Below, piece after piece: positions 55,644 through 63,870 of a stretch of DNA of 64,000 bases. The notes beneath the pieces are model-generated. The model ran no database searches. It had not been told where the DNA came from and was given only the letters and a program-made list of their open reading frames with translations. Where the stretch lies: positions 1 to 64,000 of the forward strand of contig NZ_NXEJ01000004.1 of NCBI RefSeq assembly GCF_002915175.1. Reading direction: 5' to 3'. Position 1 is the stretch's first letter; every line of letters begins with the position of its first letter. A program made the position numbers and the translations under genes. The stretch comes from Agrobacterium rosae. GTDB taxonomy: Bacteria > Pseudomonadota > Alphaproteobacteria > Rhizobiales > Rhizobiaceae.

Positions 55644-57011
55644 ATGACGACCTACACATTCGACGCGCTTAAAAAGGATGTCGCTGAAGGGCGCATAGAC
55701 ACGGTTCTGGCATGCCTCGTGGATATGCAGGGTCGTCTGATGGGCAAACGTTTTCAGGCGGAATTTTTCGTCGAAAGCGCTTACGAGGAAACCCACAGCT
55801 GCAACTACTTACTGGCCACCGATATGGAGATGGAAACTGTTCCCGGTTACAAATCCACCAGCTGGGAAAAAGGCTATGGCGATTATACGCTGAAGCCTGA
55901 CCTCTCCACGCTTCATCGCGTGCCATGGCTGGAAGGCACGGCACTCGTTCTGTGCGATGCCTACGACCACCACACCCACGCTGAAGTGGCCCACTCGCCG
56001 CGCGCGCTTTTGAAAAAACAGGTCGCGCGCCTGGAAGCCATGGGCCTCAAAGCCTTTATGGCCAGTGAGCTGGAATTTTTCCTGTTCGACCAGAGTTTCG
56101 AAACGGCCCGCGCCAGCGGCTACCGCGATCTCAATCTCGCCAGCCCCTATAATGAGGACTACCACATCTTCCAGACCACCAAGGAAGAAGAGGTGATGCG
56201 CGCCATCAGAAACAATCTGCAAGCCGCTGGCATTCCTATCGAAAACACCAAGGGCGAGGCCTCCGCCGGTCAGGTGGAACTCAACGTTCGCTATGCCGAT
56301 GCGCTCACCATGGCCGACCGCCACGCCATCATCAAAAACGCCTGCAAGGAAATCGCCTGGTCCAAGGGCAAGGCCGTCACCTTCCTTGCCAAATGGAATT
56401 ACGATGCCGCAGGCAGCTCTTCGCACATCCACCAGTCGCTATGGAGCCTGGATGGCAAGACGCCAATGTTCCTCGACAAAAACGGCGAACACGGCATGTC
56501 GGACATGATGCGCCATTACGTGGCCGGGCTTCTGGCGCATGCCAGCGAAGTCACCTATTTCCTGGCACCTTACATCAACTCCTACAAGCGCTTCATGGCT
56601 GGCACTTTTGCGCCGACCAAGGCCATCTGGAGCACGGATAACCGCACGGCGGGCTACCGCCTCTGCGGTGCCGATACCAAGGGCATCCGCATCGAATGCC
56701 GCGTCGGCGGGTCAGATATCAATCCGCATCTTGCCATGGCGGCCTTGCTTGCGGCAGGCATTGACGGCATTGAAAATAAGCTGGAACTTGAGCCGCAGTT
56801 TGAAGGCGACGCCTATGGCGGCAAGGACATTCGCGAAGTCCCCAAAACGCTGCGCGATGCGACGGACCACCTCAACGGCTCGAAAATGCTGCGCGGCGCT
56901 TTCGGTGATGATGTGATCGATCACTATGTTCGTGCCGCAAAGTGGGAGCAGGAAGAATACGACCGCCGCGTGACCGATTGGGAAGTCGCGCGTGGGTTTG
57001 AACGGGCATAA
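55644..57011 (+). CDS. Glutamine-synthetase-like gamma-glutamyl ligase
   Basis: A 455-residue member of the glutamine synthetase superfamily (PuuA/IpuC/GlnA4-like). Metal ligands are in SELEFF (Glu142, Glu144), GQVELNV (Glu212) and IECRVGG (Glu351). The ATP/glutamate site has SSSHIHQSLW (His261, His263) and NRTAGYR. In glutamine synthetase the flap reads G-Y-E-A-P, whose Glu closes the ammonia site; here it is A-G-T-F-A-P (319-324), with Phe322. This argues for an amine rather than ammonia as acceptor. AAAAGGAAAC precedes the ATG. Genes for uptake and for two oxidation steps flank it, so it probably makes a gamma-glutamyl-amide from an amine or amino alcohol. Confidence 0.87.
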   Translation: MTTYTFDALKKDVAEGRIDTVLACLVDMQGRLMGKRFQAEFFVESAYEETHSCNYLLATDMEMETVPGYKSTSWEKGYGDYTLKPDLSTLHRVPWLEGTALVLCDAYDHHTHAEVAHSPRALLKKQVARLEAMGLKAFMASELEFFLFDQSFETARASGYRDLNLASPYNEDYHIFQTTKEEEVMRAIRNNLQAAGIPIENTKGEASAGQVELNVRYADALTMADRHAIIKNACKEIAWSKGKAVTFLAKWNYDAAGSSSHIHQSLWSLDGKTPMFLDKNGEHGMSDMMRHYVAGLLAHASEVTYFLAPYINSYKRFMAGTFAPTKAIWSTDNRTAGYRLCGADTKGIRIECRVGGSDINPHLAMAALLAAGIDGIENKLELEPQFEGDAYGGKDIREVPKTLRDATDHLNGSKMLRGAFGDDVIDHYVRAAKWEQEEYDRRVTDWEVARGFERA

Positions 57012-57031
57012 CAAATCATAGGAAAACCATC

Positions 57032-58420
57032 ATGGTCATGATCCAGAATATCTCGCCGATCGACGGTTCGGTCTATGCCGAGCGCGAGGCGATGTCGCTG
57101 GATGCGGCGCGGACCGCCGTATTGAAAGTGCGTGCTGCGCAAAAATCCTGGGCGCGACGCCCGTTGGAAGATCGTGTTCAACTGGTGCTGAAAGGCGTGG
57201 CACGGCTGAACGAAATGGTTGGCGAAGTCGTGCCGGAACTGGCCCACATGATGGGCCGCCCGGTACGCTATGGCGGTGAGTTCAAGGGCTTCAACGAGCG
57301 CTCGAACTATGTCGCGGCCATTGCAGCCGATGCCCTTGCACCGCTGGTCATCGAGGAGAGCGGCAATTTCGAACGTCGCATCGAGCGCGAAGCGCATGGC
57401 GTCGTCTTCGTCATCGCGCCGTGGAACTACCCCTACATGACCGCGATCAATACGATCGCACCGGCGCTGATGGCCGGCAACACCGTCGTCATCAAGCACG
57501 CCGCGCAGACGTTGCTGGTGGGTGAGCGGATGGTCCGCGCCTTCGTGGAAGCGGGCGTGCCGGAGGATGTGTTCATCAACCTCTTCCTCGACCACCAGAC
57601 GACATCGGCGCTGATTTCCGAAAGCCTGTTCAACTTCGTCAATTTCACCGGCTCCGTCGAAGGTGGCCGGGCCATCGAGCGCGCTGCGGCTGGCACCTTC
57701 ACCGGCCTCGGTCTCGAGCTTGGCGGCAAGGACCCCGGCTATGTCATGGAAGACGCCGATCTGGATGCGGCGGTTGATACGCTGATGGATGGCGCGACTT
57801 TCAATTCCGGCCAATGCTGCTGCGGCATCGAGCGTATCTATGTCAACGAAGCGCTGTTCGATGCCTTCGTTGAAAAGTCCGTTGCATGGGTTTCCAATTA
57901 CAAGCTCGGCAACCCGCTGGAACAGGAAACCTCGCTTGGCCCGATGGCCAACAAGCGCTTCGCCAAAGTCGTGCGCCAGCAGGTGGCCGATGCGGTTGCC
58001 AAGGGTGCGAAGGCCCTGGTCGATCCCAAGCTGTTTGCCGCAGATGATGGCGAGAGCGCCTATGTCGCGCCGCAAATCCTCATCGATGTCGATCACTCCA
58101 TGGAATTCATGACCGAGGAAACCTTCGGCCCCGCTGTCGGCATCATGAAGGTCAAGAACGACGATGAAGCGCTGCGCCTGATGAATGACAGCAAGTACGG
58201 TCTGACCGCATCGCTGTGGACGCAGGACGCTGAGCGGGCAGGGCGGATCGGTCGCGAGATCGAAACCGGCACGGTCTTCATGAACCGCGCCGATTATCTC
58301 GACCCTGCTCTCTGCTGGACCGGCGTCAAGGATACCGGTCGCGGCGGCTCGCTGTCGGTCATCGGATTCCAGAACCTGACCCGTCCAAAATCCTATCATC
58401 TGAAGAAAGTCACGAAATGA
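57032..58420 (+). CDS. Aldehyde dehydrogenase
   Basis: A 462-residue NAD(P)-dependent ALDH. IAPWNYPYMTAINTIAPAL and NFTGSVEGG are the coenzyme motifs, LELGGKDPGYV holds the general base Glu, and NSGQCCCGIERIYV the catalytic Cys. The family is that of enzymes oxidising amino or acylated-amino aldehydes. It starts 20 bases after the ligase with AGGAAAACC before the ATG, and ends in an ATGA overlap with the iron alcohol dehydrogenase. It would oxidise the aldehyde made by that dehydrogenase, for example a gamma-glutamyl aminoaldehyde. Confidence 0.92.
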   Translation: MVMIQNISPIDGSVYAEREAMSLDAARTAVLKVRAAQKSWARRPLEDRVQLVLKGVARLNEMVGEVVPELAHMMGRPVRYGGEFKGFNERSNYVAAIAADALAPLVIEESGNFERRIEREAHGVVFVIAPWNYPYMTAINTIAPALMAGNTVVIKHAAQTLLVGERMVRAFVEAGVPEDVFINLFLDHQTTSALISESLFNFVNFTGSVEGGRAIERAAAGTFTGLGLELGGKDPGYVMEDADLDAAVDTLMDGATFNSGQCCCGIERIYVNEALFDAFVEKSVAWVSNYKLGNPLEQETSLGPMANKRFAKVVRQQVADAVAKGAKALVDPKLFAADDGESAYVAPQILIDVDHSMEFMTEETFGPAVGIMKVKNDDEALRLMNDSKYGLTASLWTQDAERAGRIGREIETGTVFMNRADYLDPALCWTGVKDTGRGGSLSVIGFQNLTRPKSYHLKKVTK

Positions 58421-59562
58421 ACATCGTCGCAAACTGGAGCTACCCGACCCCGATCAAGATGGGACGCGGCCGCATCAAGGAACTGGCGGATGCCTGCAAG
58501 ACGCTCGGCATCAAAAAGCCGCTGCTCGTCACCGACAGAGGCCTCGCCAGCATGGCGATCACGGCCCACGCGCTGGATATTCTGGAAGAGGCAGGCCTTG
58601 GCCGCGCCATCTTTTCCGAGGTGGACCCCAACCCCAACGAGATCAACCTCGAAGCCGGCGTCAAAGCCTTCAAGGATGGCGGCCATGATGGCGTCGTCGC
58701 CTTTGGCGGTGGCTCCGGTCTCGATCTCGGCAAGGCCGTCGCCTTCATGGCAGGCCAGACCCGCCCCGTCTGGGATTTCGAGGATATCGGCGACTGGTGG
58801 ACCCGCGCCAACTCCGATGGCATCGCCCCCATCGTCGCGGTGCCGACAACGGCTGGCACTGGGTCTGAAGTCGGTCGCGCCAGCGTCATCACCAATTCGC
58901 AGACGCATGTGAAGAAGATCATCTTCCACCCGAAATTCCTGCCCGGTGTCGTCATCTGCGATCCGGAACTGACGGTCGGCATGCCCAAGGCCATCACTGT
59001 CGGTACCGGCATGGATGCCTTTGCCCATTGCCTTGAGGCCTATTCCTCGCCCTTCTACCACCCCATGAGTGCCGGTATTGCGCTTGAGGGCCTGCGGCTG
59101 GTGAAGGAATTCCTGCCGCGCGCTTACAGGGACGGCACGGATATCGAAGCCCGCTCCAACATGATGGCCGCCGCCGCCATGGGCGCAGTTGCGTTCCAGA
59201 AGGGTCTCGGTGCCATCCATTCCCTGTCGCACCCCATCGGCGCTGTGTATAACACCCACCACGGCATGACCAACGCCGTCGTCATGCCCGCCGTCCTACG
59301 CTTCAACCGCCCCGTTATCGAAGACAAAATCGCCCGCGCTGCGGCCTATCTCGGCATTGAAGGCGGATTTGATGGATTCTATGATTATGTGCTGGAGCTG
59401 CGTAAGGAGCTCGGCGTGCCTGACAGCCTCACGGCCATGGGTATCAAGCCTGACCGGGTGGATGAGCTTGTGGCAGAGGCGATCAAGGACCCGAGTTGCG
59501 GGGGCAACCCGGTGGAGATGACGGCGGAGAATACGAAGGCGCTGTTTTTGGAGTGCTTTTGA
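58417..59562 (+). CDS. Iron-containing alcohol dehydrogenase
   Basis: A 381-residue group III alcohol dehydrogenase. FGGGSGLDLGKAVAF is the glycine-rich nucleotide loop and TTAGTGSEVGRASVI the second family signature. The metal ligands fall in GMDAFAHCLEAY (Asp and His), LSHPIGA (His) and NTHHGMTNAVV (His). It overlaps the aldehyde dehydrogenase stop (ATGA). In the inferred pathway it oxidises the hydroxyl of the glutamylated amino alcohol to an aldehyde for the ALDH. A family C repeat follows immediately. Confidence 0.92.
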   Translation: MNIVANWSYPTPIKMGRGRIKELADACKTLGIKKPLLVTDRGLASMAITAHALDILEEAGLGRAIFSEVDPNPNEINLEAGVKAFKDGGHDGVVAFGGGSGLDLGKAVAFMAGQTRPVWDFEDIGDWWTRANSDGIAPIVAVPTTAGTGSEVGRASVITNSQTHVKKIIFHPKFLPGVVICDPELTVGMPKAITVGTGMDAFAHCLEAYSSPFYHPMSAGIALEGLRLVKEFLPRAYRDGTDIEARSNMMAAAAMGAVAFQKGLGAIHSLSHPIGAVYNTHHGMTNAVVMPAVLRFNRPVIEDKIARAAAYLGIEGGFDGFYDYVLELRKELGVPDSLTAMGIKPDRVDELVAEAIKDPSCGGNPVEMTAENTKALFLECF

Positions 59563-59573
59563 TATTGGCTAAT

Positions 59574-59762
59574 GATGGAGGGTGGGGCTCACCCCCCTCT
59601 GTCCTGCCGGACATCTCCCCCTCAAGGGGGGAGATCGGATAGCCGAACCACCTCACTTCAATCTCCACGTCTAAGATGTGCGAGAGGTCGCCACGAGTCG
59701 ATCTCCCCACCTGAGGGGGAGATGCCCGGCAGGGCAGAGGGGGGTAAGCCCCACCCTCCATC
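59574..59762. repeat. Large palindromic repeat, family C copy 3
   Basis: GATGGAGGGTGGGGCTCACC on the left pairs with its complement on the right; internal CTGCCGGACATCTCCCC and GTCGATCTCCCCACC arms match copies 1 and 2. It starts just after the iron alcohol dehydrogenase stop, marking the right edge of the catabolic island. It could also act as a transcript-end structure. Confidence 0.88.
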
Positions 59763-60230
59763 GTCACTTTCCCCACCCCAAAATAAATAAAAAAGTTTTC
59801 TCCACGGCCACCAACCCCATGCCTACAATCCCCACACCTTCGCGGCTGGAGTGTTTCGCGAGACACTGTCGGGGCAGGCGGAGGGTGGTGATTGGCCGTA
59901 GACGTGCGGGTGGTCATCAAAGGCGATGTCCTGTGGGCCTATCTTCCCCATCGCCCGAAATTCCGTAAACGGTTTTCGGGCAACGGGGGCAGGTGGTTCA
60001 CAGGAAGACGACCAAAGCTGGCCCGGTTTCTTCCCGATCCGGTCTGGCTGATTGAAAGACCGGAGGCCACGCAAATGCGGACCGACGACCACATCATACC
60101 AGAGACATTTCCGCATTTGCGTGTGTTCTCATGGGGTATTGACGAAACAAACCACGGACGGATGACGTCGCGTGAACGGCGAAGCGTGCCGGGGTTTTTG
60201 ACAGGACGAATAGGAGGCTGGATGCTGGCG
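59763..60230. other. Gene-free stretch with a 13-bp inverted repeat
   Basis: No convincing gene: frames here lack ribosome sites and recognisable motifs. The perfect inverted repeat CACGCAAATGCGG (60068-60080) and its complement (60111-60123), separated by 30 bases, is the only strong structure. Its role is unknown. Confidence 0.55.
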
Positions 60231-60312
60231 CGATGGAGTAACCCTCATCCTTCGAGGGTCGCTTCGCTCCCACCTCTCCTTCGACAGGCTCAGAATGAGG
60301 GTTACTCCATCG
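60231..60312. repeat. Palindromic repeat with 18-bp perfect arms, family D
   Basis: CGATGGAGTAACCCTCAT (60231-60248) is the exact complement of 60295-60312. The interior includes CTTCGACAGGCTCAG, repeated in altered form near 60370 (CTTGGACAGGCTCAG). It is part of a repeat-dense intergenic space of about 900 bases. Confidence 0.82.
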
Positions 60313-60427
60313 AAGGACGAGGGTTGCGGGCTTCGGGCGGATGCTCGAGGGTGCCGCGCGTTATCTCTCCTTGGACAGGCTCAGGATGATGGATGAGGGC
60401 GCAAGGGTGTCGCCGATAACGAACAAC

Positions 60428-60456
60428 AAAAAAGCTGGCCCCAAGGACCGGCTTTT
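60428..60456 (-). terminator. Rho-independent terminator after ridA
   Basis: On the minus strand AAAGCCGG pairs with the later CCAGCTTT across a small internal mismatch, followed by TTTTTTGTT. It lies 20 bases after the RidA stop. Confidence 0.75.
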
Positions 60457-60474
60457 CCAAAGAAATCAAACCGC

Positions 60475-60816
60475 TTAGATAGCAGCTGTCACGATGAACT
60501 CGACCTTGTAATCAGGTGTCGCCAGCGCTGCTTCGCTGGTGGCGCGGGCTGGTGGGTTTGCCGGGTCGATCCAGCCTTCCCAGACGGCGTTCATTTCACC
60601 GAAGGTGGACATGTCGGAAATGTAGATGATGGTCTGGAGGATCTTCGACTTGTCGGAACCGGCAAGAGCCAGCAGGCGGTCGACTTCGGCGAGAGCGGAC
60701 TTGCTCTGTTCGGTAACAGACGTGCCTTCACCCACCTGGCCGGCGAGGTAGACGGTGTTGCCGTGAACGACTGCGCCGCTCATGCGCTTGCCGGGTTCGA
60801 TACGCTTGATGCTCAT
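60475..60816 (-). CDS. RidA family reactive-intermediate deaminase
   Basis: A 113-residue YjgF/RidA-like protein. Family members hydrolyse reactive enamine/imine intermediates made by PLP enzymes and protect them from damage. The conserved Arg that binds the substrate carboxylate is in PPARATSEA (about 88-96), and the C-terminal YKVEFIVTAA is the normal trimer-forming strand. AGGAG precedes the ATG. It follows the DUF442 gene by about 50 bases on the same strand, so both are likely one operon ended by the terminator below. Confidence 0.9.
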   Translation of the reverse strand: MSIKRIEPGKRMSGAVVHGNTVYLAGQVGEGTSVTEQSKSALAEVDRLLALAGSDKSKILQTIIYISDMSTFGEMNAVWEGWIDPANPPARATSEAALATPDYKVEFIVTAAI

Positions 60817-60867
60817 GCTGAAAACTCCTGTTGGTATTTCGGGTAGAATTAACGGCTGCGGTTGTCA

Positions 60868-61206
60868 TCAGCCGCGGATGTGATGGGTCTTTTCGTAGAT
60901 CGCCGTGGAGCGCGCGCCGGAACGGCAGAAGCCGAGCATTGGGCGCTGAAACTCATCCAGCGCATCGACCATGCCTGCCACCGCATCGGCATCGACACCG
61001 AAGCGACCGACCGGCACATGTGCGACGGCGATGCCGAGTTCCTCGGCGCGGTGGGCAATATCCGCAAACAGCGGCTGGCCGTCTTCTTCACCATCCGGGC
61101 GATGGCAGACGATGGATTTGAAACCCAGCGCCTTGACCTCATCCAGGTCGGCAACGCTGATCTGGCCGCTTACGGAATATTCGTCGTCAATGCGCCTGAT
61201 ATCCAT
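60868..61206 (-). CDS. DUF442/TIGR01244-type phosphatase-like protein
   Basis: A 112-residue protein with the cysteine P-loop F-C-R-S-G-A-R-S near residue 94, like protein tyrosine phosphatases. MDIRRIDDEYSVSGQIS at the N-terminus is the typical start of the beta-lactamase-hydrolase-like (Blh) DUF442 domain. Homologues fused to a metallo-hydrolase take part in sulfide handling; stand-alone ones are uncharacterised. GGAGGACGAGAAA precedes the ATG. It is probably co-transcribed with ridA. Confidence 0.85.
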   Translation of the reverse strand: MDIRRIDDEYSVSGQISVADLDEVKALGFKSIVCHRPDGEEDGQPLFADIAHRAEELGIAVAHVPVGRFGVDADAVAGMVDALDEFQRPMLGFCRSGARSTAIYEKTHHIRG

Positions 61207-61329
61207 TTTCTCGTCCTCCGGTAACCGTGGCAGCCCGGCATAAATTGCCGTGCCGTCCTAAATTTCGCACCCGGTTTAAGGGGTTAAACAGGGTGCGTCA
61301 ATGATAAGCCATTCCAATTGCGGGCCTGT

Positions 61330-62169
61330 TCAGAGAATAGAAAAGCGCAGGCCGTATGTTCTGTTTTCACCCGGATTCAGCATGTGAAACTCACCCGCCG
61401 CCTCAAGTTCTGAGCGGCTGACCCAGCGGTGCGATACCGGCTCTATGCCCATGACATCGGCCGGGGCCTGCTGGTTTCGCCACATCTGCAAATAGGGAAG
61501 CGTATCCGTGCGGAAGCAGACTTTTAGGGTTCGCCCGCCAATGGCTGCAATCGGCCCAAGCATCATGGTGGCCCAGCCGTCGCCGTCATCTCCCGCTGGC
61601 ACGCAGAAGACGCCGCTCGGCTCCTCGCCAAAGCGCCAGCCGAAACCACCGCCGTCAAACATCGCGCCTTGCAGCTTTACCGCATCATCGAACAGCCTTG
61701 CGCCGACATTCATGTGGTACATGTGAAAGACGGGACGCGCGGTGTCGCTGGTGTTGGTGACGCGGTCGCTGAGGCTGACTTCTCCGGTTTCGCCGTCGAT
61801 AGTCCACTCCCTTTCCAGAAGGGCCGTGCCGCCATCGGCCAGGACCAGCGGAACCCTTGCCCCGGCATTCGCATTACCACCCTCAGTAGACCAGTGCGTT
61901 ATCTCAACTGGGTGGGAGGAAAACGAACCATGCAGAGGGTATTTTCTTCCGTCCGCATCACCTTCTATGGGCTCAGGATGGCGAATATGGTCAGGGCCAC
62001 AGGTGAAGAGAAACCCCTCTAGCGAATGATCGATACGAGGATCGCCATCATCGGGGATGGCACGCCCCGGAGCGACATCGACACCATCGACCACGCAGGC
62101 ACCGATATCGAAAAGGGATGTTTCATCGAGGAAGATGGTGGGGGGTTTTCCGGCTTTCAGCGCTCGCAT
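61330..62169 (-). CDS. Aldose 1-epimerase family protein (DUF4432-like)
   Basis: A 279-residue galactose-mutarotase-like beta-sandwich protein. The catalytic-site region is YPLHGSFSSHPVEI (His), with EREWTIDGETGEVSLSDRVTN and the paired His in FHMYHMNVGARL. It fits DUF4432/YihR-like epimerases better than GalM. Substrate is unknown. GGAGCGAAA precedes the ATG. It is transcribed away from the L,D-transpeptidase gene across 155 bases that hold both promoters. Confidence 0.82.
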   Translation of the reverse strand: MRALKAGKPPTIFLDETSLFDIGACVVDGVDVAPGRAIPDDGDPRIDHSLEGFLFTCGPDHIRHPEPIEGDADGRKYPLHGSFSSHPVEITHWSTEGGNANAGARVPLVLADGGTALLEREWTIDGETGEVSLSDRVTNTSDTARPVFHMYHMNVGARLFDDAVKLQGAMFDGGGFGWRFGEEPSGVFCVPAGDDGDGWATMMLGPIAAIGGRTLKVCFRTDTLPYLQMWRNQQAPADVMGIEPVSHRWVSRSELEAAGEFHMLNPGENRTYGLRFSIL

Positions 62170-62324
62170 TTTCGCTCCTTCACTGACCTATTGACGTCGC
62201 AATCACGCAAAAGCTATCGCAGCGACGGGAAATTAAGATTGCATTAACCGCGAATTCATCTTTTTCACAATAGGGTCAAGATTAACGTGTGTGTATTGGG
62301 AAGAACCCAAGGGATCGCAGAATC

Positions 62325-63740
62325 GTGAAACTTTTAATTAACGCAATGTTCGGTCTCGCTGTGGCGATGACACCCGTCCTCCTGCCTGCTGAGGCCAGCG
62401 CGCAGCAGCGACAGGTGTATCAGGAACAGCCCATGATGGTCACGCCTGACGGGCGAGTCCTCGATTTCATGCCCGAGCGTGGCGACATCGTCATCAGCCG
62501 TGACCGAATGGGCCGCACCGTCTATTTCGACCGTTACGGCAATCTCCTCGCAACGGAAATGCCGCAGGGTGCCGCGCCGCGCCGCCAGGCCCAGCAGGAT
62601 GCCTATCGCGATCCATATTCGAATCAAAACGAAACCTATTATCCACCGGCACCCAGCCAAAACGGCGCACCCCAGCGCGATTATGGCTATCAGGGCAACG
62701 GCAATGGCCAGGATTACCGGCAGTACCGGGGCGATGGCAGCGATATAGACCCATATACTGGCTCCGTCGCAGGACCCGGTGCCGTGGAAAGCGCGCCGCT
62801 GGGCCAGCCCATGCCGGGCGAAAGCACCGTCACCGCCGTGCCGCAGCCAGACCATCTGATCGAGCGGAACCAGCCGGTCACAGCCCCGGTCAACCGCTCT
62901 CGCCAGGAAATCGTGGCACTGCAGGTGTTTCTCGACCGCGAAGGCATTTCGCCTGGCGTGATCGATGGCAAGATGGGCGACAACGTCAACAAGGCCATCG
63001 CCGCCTGGCAGGACATGACGGGCGACCGTCTGGACCCCAACAACACCGATGACATTCTGGAGCGCCTGCGCAACATCGGCGGTTTGGCCATCGTGGATTA
63101 CACGATCACAGCAGCCGATGCGGCTGGTCCCTATGTCGCTTCCATTCCCGATGACTATGCCGAAAAGGCGCAGCTTCCGGCCATGGCCTTCACCTCGACT
63201 TCAGAGGCGCTGGCCGAGCGTTTTCATATGGATGAAACCTATTTGAAGGAACTGAACCCCGGCATCGATTTCACCGTGCCCGGCACCATCATCAAGGTCG
63301 TCAATCCCGGTGATACCAAGAAGGGTCAGGTTGCACGCATCGTTGCCCATAAGGGTATCAAGCAGGTGTTTGCCTATGATGAAGCGGGCGTCCTGATTGC
63401 GGCTTACCCCGCCACCATCGGTTCTTCGGATACGCCTTCGCCATCCGGCACGCATACGGTCGAACGCATCGCGCTCAATCCTGGCTACACCTATAACCCC
63501 AAGATCAACTTCCAGCAGGGCCAGAACAGCCAGATATTGCAGATCCCGCCCGGCCCCAACGGCCCAGTGGGCACCGTCTGGATTGCTTTGTCGAAGCCAA
63601 CCTATGGCATTCACGGCACACCGGAACCATCCAAGATAGGCAAGACCAACAGCCACGGCTGTATCCGCCTGACCAACTGGGATGCGACGGAACTGGCCAA
63701 GATGGTCCGCCCGGGTGTGGTGGTGGAGTTTGCCGAGTAA
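62325..63740 (+). CDS. L,D-transpeptidase with peptidoglycan-binding domain
   Basis: A periplasmic enzyme of about 471 residues that forms 3-3 crosslinks or attaches proteins to peptidoglycan. A signal peptide (NAMFGLAVAMTPVLLPAEASA) precedes a low-complexity Gln/Tyr/Asn-rich region (about 90-150). A PG-binding_1 domain follows (VALQVFLDREGISPGVIDGK). The YkuD catalytic motif is at the C-terminus: GIHGTPEPSKIGKTNSHGCI followed by R, with the active Cys in SHGCIR. I chose a GTG at 62325 (AAGGGA upstream). Such enzymes are abundant in Rhizobiaceae, where they support polar growth. Confidence 0.92.
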   Translation: MKLLINAMFGLAVAMTPVLLPAEASAQQRQVYQEQPMMVTPDGRVLDFMPERGDIVISRDRMGRTVYFDRYGNLLATEMPQGAAPRRQAQQDAYRDPYSNQNETYYPPAPSQNGAPQRDYGYQGNGNGQDYRQYRGDGSDIDPYTGSVAGPGAVESAPLGQPMPGESTVTAVPQPDHLIERNQPVTAPVNRSRQEIVALQVFLDREGISPGVIDGKMGDNVNKAIAAWQDMTGDRLDPNNTDDILERLRNIGGLAIVDYTITAADAAGPYVASIPDDYAEKAQLPAMAFTSTSEALAERFHMDETYLKELNPGIDFTVPGTIIKVVNPGDTKKGQVARIVAHKGIKQVFAYDEAGVLIAAYPATIGSSDTPSPSGTHTVERIALNPGYTYNPKINFQQGQNSQILQIPPGPNGPVGTVWIALSKPTYGIHGTPEPSKIGKTNSHGCIRLTNWDATELAKMVRPGVVVEFAE

Positions 63741-63768
63741 GAGCAACTCGCTCGACACTCTCTCCAAC

Positions 63769-63851
63769 GTCGTCCTCGGGCTTGTCCCGAGGATCTAACG
63801 AACCCCGACATTGAACGTGGATAGATCCTCGCCACAAGGGCGAGGATGACG
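63769..63851. repeat. Palindromic intergenic repeat, family B copy 2
   Basis: Left arm CGTCGTCCTCGGGCTTGTCC (63769 on) pairs with the right arm ending at 63851. Each arm is its own hairpin: CCTCGGG-CTTGT-CCCGAGG on the left, CCTCGCC-ACAAG-GGCGAGG on the right. The design matches the copy at 18323, with altered sequence but conserved pairing. Confidence 0.8.
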
Positions 63852-63870
63852 CACACATTGTTGGTCTGCC

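Noticed and set aside
54493-58432. Long minus-strand frames opposite the permease and aldehyde dehydrogenase genes
   Set aside because: Their predicted proteins lack domain motifs, while the plus-strand genes have catalytic signatures and ribosome sites.
59823-60389. Two small overlapping frames between the iron alcohol dehydrogenase and ridA
   Set aside because: They run through inverted repeats, have no ribosome sites and encode no recognisable motif.
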